Below are positions 6,938 to 13,260 of a stretch of DNA of 52,408 nt, piece by piece; position 1 is the stretch's first letter; each line of letters starts with the position of its first letter. The translations under genes and the position numbers were made by a program. The notes under the pieces were generated by a model, which ran no database searches, was not told the DNA's origin, and worked only from the letters and a program-made list of their open reading frames with translations. The DNA comes from a virus, in the IMG/VR virus record IMGVR_UViG_3300024259_001058, positions 1 to 52,408 of that record; one strand, 5' to 3'.

Positions 6938-7576
6938 CTGTTCCGCCACCCGGCGGTATTCCTTCTGCAATTCCTGCCGCGCGCGGAATAGGTATACCTT
7001 TGCGGTGTTGTGGGGCATCCCCGTGCGCTTGGAGGTTTCGCTTGGGCCTTCCCCTCGGTCGAAGCGTGCGGAGAATGCTTCCCGATGCTTGGGGCGCATC
7101 CGTGCGGCGGCGGCCTGCATGATCTCTTCGTGGTCCTCGGCGATCAGCGCATCGAGAACGGTGTGGCTGTCGTATATGCCCCCGGCCATGTGGTTGTAGT
7201 CGGCCCGGTACTCTTCGGCGCGTAGCTCCTCGGCGCTTCCTCTGCCGTGTGCTTGTCGCCATCGGTATCGGTCGATGATGCAGTTGGTCACGATGCGCCC
7301 CGTCCACCCCAGGTACGACCCTTTGCAGGGGTCCCAGAGGTGCCGCTTGCACCATATCTTCATGTACACGTCGTTCACAGCTTCCTGGGCGTCTTGGTAG
7401 TGGCCGAGCTTCTTCATGCAGTGGCCCAGCGTGTACGGTCCTTGCCAGGCGTAGAACTCATCGAAGGCGTCCTCGTCACCGCTCTTTATACGGCGTCCAA
7501 GGCTATCCGCTCGTTCGCCTGGTTCCACATCTCGATAGCTGTCGCTCGGTCGTTGCCCTTCAGCACTTCGTCCCAT
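6929..7576 (-). CDS. ECF-type RNA polymerase sigma factor
   Basis: About 215 residues. A sigma region 2 begins around SGDEDAFDEFY and runs through GHYQDAQEAVNDVYMKIW and GRIVTNCIIDRYRWR, which recognises the -10 element. An insert of ~50 residues follows. Region 4 is a helix-turn-helix (RPKHREAFSARFDRG, then PSETSKRTGMPHNTAKVYLFRARQEL), which reads the -35. Regions 1 and 3 are absent, which defines the ECF group. The start is uncertain: ATG 7576, ATG 7597 or a GTG further in. All of these overlap the sulfotransferase gene. It would redirect host RNA polymerase to phage promoters. I see no anti-sigma factor next to it. Confidence 0.88.
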   Translation of the reverse strand: MGRSAEGQRPSDSYRDVEPGERADSLGRRIKSGDEDAFDEFYAWQGPYTLGHCMKKLGHYQDAQEAVNDVYMKIWCKRHLWDPCKGSYLGWTGRIVTNCIIDRYRWRQAHGRGSAEELRAEEYRADYNHMAGGIYDSHTVLDALIAEDHEEIMQAAAARMRPKHREAFSARFDRGEGPSETSKRTGMPHNTAKVYLFRARQELQKEYRRVAEQLA

Positions 7577-8226
7577 ATCCCCACGCGTCCTTTCCATTCG
7601 GAGATGTGATTCCCGTAGTAGTGCGTCTCGTGGTCGAAGCTGTTGTGGCTGTTGTCGACAGTGCGGCCACGCATCACCACCTGCTCTATGTCCGTGGCTG
7701 CCAACAGCCGTACCTCTCTCTCTGCCGAGAGCGGGGACACCTTCGGCATGTAGGCCGGGACGAACCCTTGCAGGAACCCTGCCAGCCGGGAGAGTTCGTC
7801 GGCTGGGGATTCGATCATGTTGGCATAGAGTTGTTCGAGCATCTGGCAGTGGGGCGCGCCGTTGAACCAGTACATCATGCGGACGTGGTTATCGACCACC
7901 TCCTGCATGGACGTGCGCAGCGCAGCGCCTGTCGTCCCCGTGAAGGCTTTCCATGAGGCGGCCACGTCACGTATGTCACGGTGGATGTACAGGAACGCGT
8001 CGTGTGGGTTCTCCACGAGTCTGCGTGAGATGTCGTGCGGGATGTTGTGAACCTTGACGAAGCGCACTGCGAACGCGCTGCGTCTGTCTTGCAGGTCTGC
8101 TTCCTCCACGGTTTCGGGTGGTTCGGGGCGTTTGGCTAGGTCGCTCAGTATGCGGCGTGCTGCGTTGTATTGCCAAGTCGACCCGGAGCGTTTCATCCCG
8201 AGGCACAGTACGTTGATGCCGTCCAT
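7486..8226 (-). CDS. Sulfotransferase (PAPS-dependent), complete copy
   Basis: 246 residues with the three landmarks of the sulfotransferase fold. A 5'-phosphosulfate loop near the N-terminus reads GMKRSGSTWQYN (residues ~10-21). A 3'-phosphate motif LYIHRDIRDVAASW lies at ~78-91. A late GNHISEWKGRVGIWDEV resembles the RKGxxGDWK adenine-side motif. Such enzymes move sulfate from PAPS to a hydroxyl or amine. The acceptor cannot be read from sequence; surface glycans or lipids are possible. It begins in a TAATG overlap and ends inside the sigma-factor gene. A second, related copy lies at the right edge of the window. Confidence 0.85.
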   Translation of the reverse strand: MDGINVLCLGMKRSGSTWQYNAARRILSDLAKRPEPPETVEEADLQDRRSAFAVRFVKVHNIPHDISRRLVENPHDAFLYIHRDIRDVAASWKAFTGTTGAALRTSMQEVVDNHVRMMYWFNGAPHCQMLEQLYANMIESPADELSRLAGFLQGFVPAYMPKVSPLSAEREVRLLAATDIEQVVMRGRTVDNSHNSFDHETHYYGNHISEWKGRVGIWDEVLKGNDRATAIEMWNQANERIALDAV

Positions 8227-8801
8227 TAGCTCTCCGTCCGAATGTCGGCCATCACGGCGCTTTGGAGCGTGCCGTCCACTAGATCAGCGATCAGCGCCAT
8301 CGTGCCGATGGGCAGGTCGTCGTGCATGGTGATGTGCATTTTCCGCCAGGCTATGGTGTCTCGACACGGGTGTTCCCAGCCGATGGAGATAGCGAAGTCG
8401 GGGTAGAGTTCACGCATAATGCGCAGTACGGTGTCGTAGACGCCCGGGACGCAGACCAGCACCGGCGAGTCGCAGTGCGGGTAGCGGAGCAGGAACTGTT
8501 CGAGTACGCCATACGACAGCGACCGTTCCGTCCCGCTGTTGTGGTCGTGGAGGTCAGAACGGGAAGGGGTAAGCACCGCGTAGTGTGCACGACACTTGGC
8601 CTTCCTAACCAGCGTTCGGACGGCCTCTTCGTCTTGGAGAGGCTTCGGCGGGTCCTTCGCGTTGAGCGCCAGTCGGACATACGCCGCCGCCTCGAAGACG
8701 TAGCCGGATACCATGTTCGTGTTCACGACGGGGGCCGAGAGTTCAGCTCTCGCCCCGTCAAGAACCCTCTGCGCTTCTTCCACCAACTGATACCGTGTCA
8801 T
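8226..8801 (-). CDS. Hypothetical protein, 191 aa
   Basis: Starts inside the end of the HTH protein, with GGAGGAAGAGG upstream, and ends in the TAATG overlap with the sulfotransferase. The N-terminal ~100 residues are helical. The middle (DSPVLVCVPGVYDTVLRIM) looks like a strand-turn-helix. His/Asp pairs occur (DLHDHN, and HITMHDD), but not as a motif I can name. The tight coupling to the sulfotransferase suggests a joint function. Confidence 0.65.
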   Translation of the reverse strand: MTRYQLVEEAQRVLDGARAELSAPVVNTNMVSGYVFEAAAYVRLALNAKDPPKPLQDEEAVRTLVRKAKCRAHYAVLTPSRSDLHDHNSGTERSLSYGVLEQFLLRYPHCDSPVLVCVPGVYDTVLRIMRELYPDFAISIGWEHPCRDTIAWRKMHITMHDDLPIGTMALIADLVDGTLQSAVMADIRTES

Positions 8802-9300
8802 CCTCTTCCTCCATCTCCACGTCGATCACAGTGCCGGGGTTGAGAGGCTTGGGGGGTAGCCCGAGTTCGTTATAGGCCTTCTCCAAGACCAAGTGTGCTT
8901 CCTCGGAGGTGACGATGTTCGCGTCCAGCGCCATGTCTACGGTCTTGATGTGCAGTGCTGCCATGCGTTGCTCGTAGTCTCGCGCGTGTCTCATCATCAG
9001 GTCAGCGACTTTGAGCTTGTCGGCGTCCCGGGCTTCGGGGTTGGCCAGCACCTCTGCCATGATGCGGTATGCCTGGTCGACGCCGTGCGTGACATGGACC
9101 ACGCGTTGTGCGGCGAGTACTGCGCGGACTTCTTCGTCGCTGTTGAGCCAGGTGTGTATGGTCTGTCGGCTGACGCCCACGGTATCCGCAATCGACTGCA
9201 CGCCACGTCCGAGCGCGTAGAGCTTGCCGACGTTGGCTTTGACGCTGATCTCAGTGTCGAACTCGGACTTACCGACGCGACTGAACGGTCCTGTGGCCAT
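8758..9300 (-). CDS. Helix-turn-helix protein, probable small terminase subunit
   Basis: 180 residues. Residues ~20-55 form an HTH of the kind found in small terminase subunits and resolvase-type DNA binders (LYALGRGVQSIADTVGVSR, then QTIHTWL). A helical oligomerisation-like region and a very acidic tail (VDVEMEEEDDTV) follow. This layout fits a small terminase that selects the packaging site. It is 38 kb away from the large subunit, which is unusual. A regulator is the alternative. Confidence 0.6.
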   Translation of the reverse strand: MATGPFSRVGKSEFDTEISVKANVGKLYALGRGVQSIADTVGVSRQTIHTWLNSDEEVRAVLAAQRVVHVTHGVDQAYRIMAEVLANPEARDADKLKVADLMMRHARDYEQRMAALHIKTVDMALDANIVTSEEAHLVLEKAYNELGLPPKPLNPGTVIDVEMEEEDDTVSVGGRSAEGS

Positions 9301-9590
9301 TAGACCTTCTCCGCATCGTCTGGCATCTCGGTTGGCGGCTCATACTCTTCCTCGGGGGGGCCTTCCTCCACCTCGCCCATGAGCAGGTGACTCTTGGTGA
9401 GTTCCACTCGGTATCGGATACCGGGGTACAGCACCATCGTTCCTGGGAAGCGATAGGGGTTGCCTTGAAGTTGCAGCACCAGTATCTCGTGCGCGCCGGT
9501 CATCCCGGCGGTGAACTCCACGGACTCCCCGATTTTGAGAGATACCTGCCGCACCGGCATCACGTCCGAGCCTAGCTTGAACTCACGCAT
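9300..9590 (-). CDS. Hypothetical protein, 96 aa
   Basis: ATG 9590 sits in a TGATG overlap, and the stop overlaps the HTH gene start as TAATG. A small beta-rich domain (residues ~8-70, around RQVSLKIGESVEFTA and MVLYPGIRYRVELT) is followed by a disordered acidic Pro/Glu tail. No family is recognised. Confidence 0.65.
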   Translation of the reverse strand: MREFKLGSDVMPVRQVSLKIGESVEFTAGMTGAHEILVLQLQGNPYRFPGTMVLYPGIRYRVELTKSHLLMGEVEEGPPEEEYEPPTEMPDDAEKV

Positions 9591-9844
9591 CACACTTTGG
9601 TCTTCTCAATCTCGGCCACCATGCGGGTAGCAAACGCATCCACCTCGTCATCGGTGAGCCTGTCGTAGGGCCTGCTACGTACTGCGCCTGTCCTCGGGTC
9701 GGTGGCCCCTGTCTCGTAGAATTCGAGCTTAGCCATCTGCCCGTCGGGTCGTAGTTCCAGCAGCGCCATGATGGCCTTCCCCTTGTGCCGGAACTGGAAG
9801 GACCACTGGTTGAACTCACCGCCCCGGGGGTCACTAACCCTCAT
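9590..9844 (-). CDS. Hypothetical protein, 84 aa
   Basis: Starts inside the preceding stop region. The sequence has an antiparallel beta-like first half (NQWSFQFRHKGKAIMALLEL) and a helical C-terminus. There are no cysteines and no catalytic motif. It is one of a run of small coupled genes of unknown role. Confidence 0.6.
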   Translation of the reverse strand: MRVSDPRGGEFNQWSFQFRHKGKAIMALLELRPDGQMAKLEFYETGATDPRTGAVRSRPYDRLTDDEVDAFATRMVAEIEKTKV

Positions 9845-10088
9845 TCTTCATCTCCACCGTCTCCTTAACCATCTGGATGTAGCGTGCGGCCTTCGCCCCG
9901 GGCATCAGGTACGTCCGCACCACGATGTCGTCGCCTACCCCGTGGATGGTGTACCAGTCGCACTCGTCACGGTCTAGGTACAGCCTGCCCCACACATCGT
10001 CACGGGCTTCGTCCTTGGTGTCGGTAACGAAGACCACCTCACGGGTCATCACGCGCACGCTCTCGCCGCTGAACGGGTTAGCTTTCAT
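9834..10088 (-). CDS. Hypothetical protein, 84 aa
   Basis: The ATG overlaps the upstream gene by 11 bases. The protein alternates strands and charged turns (TREVVFVTDTKDEARDD, then YLDRDECDWYTIHGV) and ends in a Met/Lys/Glu helix. No family is recognised. Confidence 0.6.
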   Translation of the reverse strand: MKANPFSGESVRVMTREVVFVTDTKDEARDDVWGRLYLDRDECDWYTIHGVGDDIVVRTYLMPGAKAARYIQMVKETVEMKNEG

Positions 10089-10554
10089 CAGGCACCACCA
10101 TCCAGAAGAAGTTCCCCTCGGGAACGTCGCAGAGTGAAAAGCCCACGACGGTCTGTATGGCTATGGTTCCTATCACCATCTCCACCACCGTCGGGGTGTT
10201 CGTAGATGGATACAGTGGGCGGGAAGCCTTGATGTCTCGTCCCGCCTGCACATACATGGCACGCGCCCCTCGTGGGCTCAGGTACTCGCCGTAGTGACCA
10301 ACCCGCCATTGCGGGGTCTTCCAATTGGAGTGCAGCTCGGGGAACGAGATGGAATGTGGCGTCGGCGCAGGGGCCATGTAACAGTCACGCACCAACACCC
10401 ACGGGTCGAGCTTCTGGCAGTGGCCGTCCTCACGAACGCCGGTGAATAGTCCGCCTCGTCCTTTCGGCAGCCCAATCTTCCACGTCTCCCCGTTGGATTG
10501 CCACTCCTGCCCCACGTCTTCCCACGTCGGCGCGTCCTTGCTATAAGCTCTCAC
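10078..10554 (-). CDS. Hypothetical protein, 158 aa
   Basis: GTG start in a GTGA overlap, preceded by GGGGAG. The protein is rich in Trp, Gly and Pro (WEDVGQEWQSNGETWKIG). A hydrophobic segment near the C-terminus (VVEMVIGTIAIQTVVGFSL) could be a buried strand pair or a weak membrane segment. Function unknown. Confidence 0.6.
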   Translation of the reverse strand: MRAYSKDAPTWEDVGQEWQSNGETWKIGLPKGRGGLFTGVREDGHCQKLDPWVLVRDCYMAPAPTPHSISFPELHSNWKTPQWRVGHYGEYLSPRGARAMYVQAGRDIKASRPLYPSTNTPTVVEMVIGTIAIQTVVGFSLCDVPEGNFFWMVVPDES

Positions 10555-10760
10555 GACACACTCCCCTCACGTAGCTTCCTCCTGTAAACGCGCTTCAACG
10601 CTTCCACCAGCCGCATCTCCAACAGCACCCGGTAGATGCGCTCGAACCCGGCGTCTATCTGCTCCTGCTGCCGACGCCGCGCCTCCGGGGTGTTCAACGA
10701 GCGTAGCATCTCGCGCACGTCGCCAATCCTAATCGGGGGGTTATCCGATGACTGTGACAC
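10551..10760 (-). CDS. Hypothetical basic helical protein, about 69 aa
   Basis: I choose the GTG at 10760 because GGAGG lies seven bases before it; the ATG at 10796 is in frame but has no ribosome site. The product is a highly charged helix (DVREMLRSLNTPEARRRQ, then LVEALKRVYRRKLREG). A nucleic-acid or protein-binding role is plausible but unproven. Confidence 0.55.
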   Translation of the reverse strand: MSQSSDNPPIRIGDVREMLRSLNTPEARRRQQEQIDAGFERIYRVLLEMRLVEALKRVYRRKLREGSVS

Positions 10761-10974
10761 CTGTATGCCTCCGTAGCTTGGTGTTGAAGGCTTCATGCTC
10801 GGGGCGTGCCTTCGCTTCGACTTCGTATGTGCTAGGCCACCCTACGATGGTGTGCATATCCTCCATGAACAGCGGCCTTACGTCACCATAGCCTGGGTTC
10901 AGCTTCTCTCGCCAGCGCCGCTCGTGGATGCTCGGCGGGTGGCCTTTAAGCCTTCGGGATTGCTTCGGCCTCAT
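10741..10974 (-). CDS. Hypothetical protein, 77 aa
   Basis: Starts within the last codons of the upstream gene. The N-terminus is very basic (RPKQSRRLKGHPPSIHERRW). A short alpha/beta stretch follows. No family is recognised. Confidence 0.55.
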   Translation of the reverse strand: MRPKQSRRLKGHPPSIHERRWREKLNPGYGDVRPLFMEDMHTIVGWPSTYEVEAKARPEHEAFNTKLRRHTGVTVIG

Positions 10975-11476
10975 CGACTATCACCCTCAACGTGTTGTCC
11001 CCGTACTCGTTCTCCCATAACGGCTTACGAAACACACGCTCTGCGTTTGGATACGTCGCATCAAACGTGCCACCGTCCATCATCCGAGTGCATTCCCTAC
11101 ACTCGTAGTCCGGCCCCACCACCGCCCACTCTCGACACGCACACGGCTGCTCCACCAACTGCACCGTTGCCCCACGGTCGAACAGTTCGTACTTCATCGC
11201 CCCGTACCGCTTCTGCTCCAAGAACGATGGGCGGCCTTTCCCTATCCACCACTCGTCAAACGCATACGGTGTGAACGCGTAGAACGCCTCCGGGTCATCC
11301 ACCAGCTTGCGGAATAACACCTTCAAGTTCGTATGCACCTGCGACCTGCCGCAATGAGACTCGTCACCGAACCCCCAGTACTGACGCACCCTCCCTGTCC
11401 GCCACACTATCCCACGACCCCACACGAACGACATCGGAGCCTGCTCTACCTCGAATAGCGAAAGCTGCTCACTCAT
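10946..11476 (-). CDS. Cysteine-rich protein with N-terminal beta-clamp-binding-like motif
   Basis: I start at ATG 11476 (ATG 11485 is the alternative), giving 176 residues. The N-terminus reads MSEQLSLFEVE. QLSLF is the consensus pentapeptide by which bacterial polymerases and repair proteins bind the DNA sliding clamp. Further on, CACREW and CREC (residues ~108-130) look like a four-cysteine zinc site. Known: the clamp motif functions in unstructured tails, and here it is at the extreme N-terminus. Inferred: the protein may recruit or block the host clamp. It follows another zinc-ribbon gene. Confidence 0.65.
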   Translation of the reverse strand: MSEQLSLFEVEQAPMSFVWGRGIVWRTGRVRQYWGFGDESHCGRSQVHTNLKVLFRKLVDDPEAFYAFTPYAFDEWWIGKGRPSFLEQKRYGAMKYELFDRGATVQLVEQPCACREWAVVGPDYECRECTRMMDGGTFDATYPNAERVFRKPLWENEYGDNTLRVIVDEAEAIPKA

Positions 11477-11723
11477 CGGAGTCATCGGTATCGTCGGGCT
11501 TACGCTTGTTCACGATGCCCACGTTGAGATACGCCGTCTCATCACACTCCGGGCAAGGCGTCTTGAACGATGCACGCCTACCAAACAGAATCCCCTCCGT
11601 AGCTGCCATAAGCTCAACCGGGTCGCCCTCCTCGACCGCCCATTTACATCCGCAGGAATAGCACCGCACTTCCTGCCCAATACCACCGCCCTTGTTCAGA
11701 CCGCTTGCGATTACCTTAGCCAT
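11469..11723 (-). CDS. Zinc-ribbon protein, 84 aa
   Basis: Two CxxC pairs (CYSCGC at ~21-26 and CPECDE at ~57-62) about 33 residues apart make a treble-clef or zinc-ribbon fold likely. The C-terminus is acidic and disordered. It starts in the overlap with the endolysin stop. Small zinc-ribbon proteins are common in phages, but this one gives no further clue. Confidence 0.7.
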   Translation of the reverse strand: MAKVIASGLNKGGGIGQEVRCYSCGCKWAVEEGDPVELMAATEGILFGRRASFKTPCPECDETAYLNVGIVNKRKPDDTDDSDE

Positions 11724-12511
11724 CAGGAGACTCCCTTGAACGCACGGTTAGCCAGCCAACCACCGAGGTTGCCCGCGTCGGTTTTATCATAGCGTTCCTT
11801 GCTAAGGGCAGCTATGAACTTCTCCATATCTTCGTCTGTATCCCAACCTAGCGGGGAGGCAAACGCCCGAGCTAGGTCACGAATCTCCCCCCTCACCTTC
11901 CCCTGCACGATGCGCGCGTATCTCAAGCACATCGCCTGCGCGATTGCGATGAGTAGTTCGGGCGTGTCCTTGGTCGTGTCGAGCGCCGCATTTGAGTAGG
12001 AGTGGAAGGCGCGCGTGTAGTGGTTGAGGGCGGCCAGCGTATTCGGCCCCAACGCCCCGTCGGCAGTAGCCCCTATCACCTTCTGCACCGCCTTCACGCA
12101 ATGCTTGAGCATCACGCCGCCGCCGTTGATCTTGGCGTCGAACAGCTTCCCCGCCACTGCCTGCGACTCGATCTCCGTCACATGCACAGAGCGCGTCAGT
12201 TGCCCCTGTCGGTGGTAGAAGGCTAGGACTCCCCGCTCGATCAAGTCCACATGTAGAACACGCTCAGCAAGGAGCCGCCCCTGTGACAAGTCGATGGCCT
12301 CATCCCCTGCCCACCCAAACTGGGGGCGAAGGATGTCCACATCAGCCCACCAGGCGAGCTTCGGGTGATGCACACGGCTGACTCCACCGACGGTTTCTCC
12401 GCCCGCATCGCCAGCACGGTTCGTCCACGTCAGCAACCCCCCCTCGGATAGGATGGTGTCCTCGATCATCGCGCCCAGGTCACTGCTTCGCAGCACTTCG
12501 TTCCTCGGCAT
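11723..12511 (-). CDS. Endolysin, GH108-type muramidase with peptidoglycan-binding domain
   Basis: 262 residues. The N-terminal domain carries the glycoside hydrolase 108 signature: a catalytic Glu in LSEGGLL (Glu23), then GDAGGETVGGVSR (residues ~34-46). These enzymes cut the sugar backbone of peptidoglycan to release progeny. A second domain around IGATADGALGPNTLAALN fits the PG_binding_3 helix bundle. No signal peptide or SAR helix is visible, so a holin is expected, but none is adjacent. It overlaps the upstream gene by 32 bases. The lysis gene sits at the head of the leftward operon. Confidence 0.88.
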   Translation of the reverse strand: MPRNEVLRSSDLGAMIEDTILSEGGLLTWTNRAGDAGGETVGGVSRVHHPKLAWWADVDILRPQFGWAGDEAIDLSQGRLLAERVLHVDLIERGVLAFYHRQGQLTRSVHVTEIESQAVAGKLFDAKINGGGVMLKHCVKAVQKVIGATADGALGPNTLAALNHYTRAFHSYSNAALDTTKDTPELLIAIAQAMCLRYARIVQGKVRGEIRDLARAFASPLGWDTDEDMEKFIAALSKERYDKTDAGNLGGWLANRAFKGVS

Positions 12512-12791
12512 CTTCCGACTCCTCCGCTGCCGCCAACATGGCGTTATGGACTTCCTTAGGCGAGTACTTATAAAGCACCGCCAGCACCTTGCGCGCGAAC
12601 TCCCTGTCCTTCTCCTTGTCAGCCTCGGAGAGATCGGCGTAGGGCGTGTCGGCCTGGGCCTCCCATCTATGCCACGATACGAGGGCCGATGGGATGTCCG
12701 CGCAAGGCCACGACTTCCCCAGCATGTGCTTCGCCCACCCCGCCCACTGCTCGTGTTCTAGCGCCGCCAGGTCTTCCAGCAAATCAGACAC
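12480..12791 (-). CDS. RyR-domain-like small phage protein, 103 aa
   Basis: First gene of the leftward operon. GTG 12791 has AAGGGAG at ideal spacing; an in-frame TTG at 12860 is the poorer alternative. The sequence AALEHEQWAGWAKHMLG, then WHRWEAQADTPYADLSE and KEKDREFARKVL, matches a short family frequent in phages, with the HExW...W...EKDR spacing of RyR domains. The ligand is unknown; some RyR-like domains bind nucleotides. Confidence 0.7.
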   Translation of the reverse strand: MSDLLEDLAALEHEQWAGWAKHMLGKSWPCADIPSALVSWHRWEAQADTPYADLSEADKEKDREFARKVLAVLYKYSPKEVHNAMLAAAEESEDAEERSAAKQ

Positions 12792-13260
12792 CGCACACTC
12801 CCTTATACACAACCCGTTGCAGACCGCCAGAACCACGACCGGACGATACGACGACGACAAACACGACCCAAGAGACGCAGGAATGGTGCCAATCGCTTGA
12901 CATAACGCGACATTGGGCGCTTTTCTTCGATTATACCGTCATTGGTGGCACATTTCACCGTCATTGGTGGGGAACAGCGGAGAATCGTGGGGATTCGTTG
13001 CAGCGCCCGCGCGTAGGGGGGGGTTGGGGGACGAATCCGGGCTGCTACTGGGTCTGCGGGGCTGGTGTCCGGGGGGATGCGGGCCTAGTGTCGCATTATG
13101 CGCCGGTCGGGAGGGGGAGGAGAGCCCCCTATGGGGAAGATTTTCGATTTCCGTGTAGGAACTTATTTCCCTACGGGAGTTTCTCTCTTTTGTCTGCCGT
13201 CGGTAACCAGATATGCTACCCGTTTGGTTGCACGTCGTTGGTTACGGGGAGATAATGTGG
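12792..13260. other. Intergenic regulatory region between structural and leftward operons
   Basis: About 470 bases with no convincing gene on either strand. It holds the paired-repeat promoter at 12930-12970, a G-run cluster at 13016-13076, and an imperfect hairpin at about 13153-13178 (CCGTGTAGG pairing CCTACGG). That hairpin is followed by a T-rich stretch only on the plus strand. I do not see a clear minus-strand terminator for the structural operon that ends at 13261, so read-through into the leftward operon is possible. Confidence 0.6.
12930..12970 (-). promoter_or_regulatory. Leftward-operon promoter with two 14-bp direct repeats
   Basis: On the minus strand the 14-mer CCACCAATGACGGT occurs twice (12970-12957 and 12948-12935), spaced exactly 22 bases. 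The second copy runs straight into a perfect TATAAT (12935-12930). The -35 position holds only a weak GTGAAA, so activation by a protein bound at the repeats is likely. Transcription would start near 12923, ahead of the gene at 12791. Confidence 0.65.

Noticed and set aside
12897-12902. TTGACA on the plus strand in the intergenic region
   Set aside because: No -10 element at 16-18 bases and no gene downstream on that strand.
13020-13045. GACGAATCC-like sequence reminiscent of a tRNA T-loop
   Set aside because: No acceptor stem, anticodon stem or D-arm can be folded around it.
13153-13190. Hairpin followed by T-rich sequence on the plus strand
   Set aside because: It would terminate a plus-strand transcript, but no plus-strand gene lies upstream. 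On the minus strand there is no T-run, so I do not call it the structural-operon terminator.
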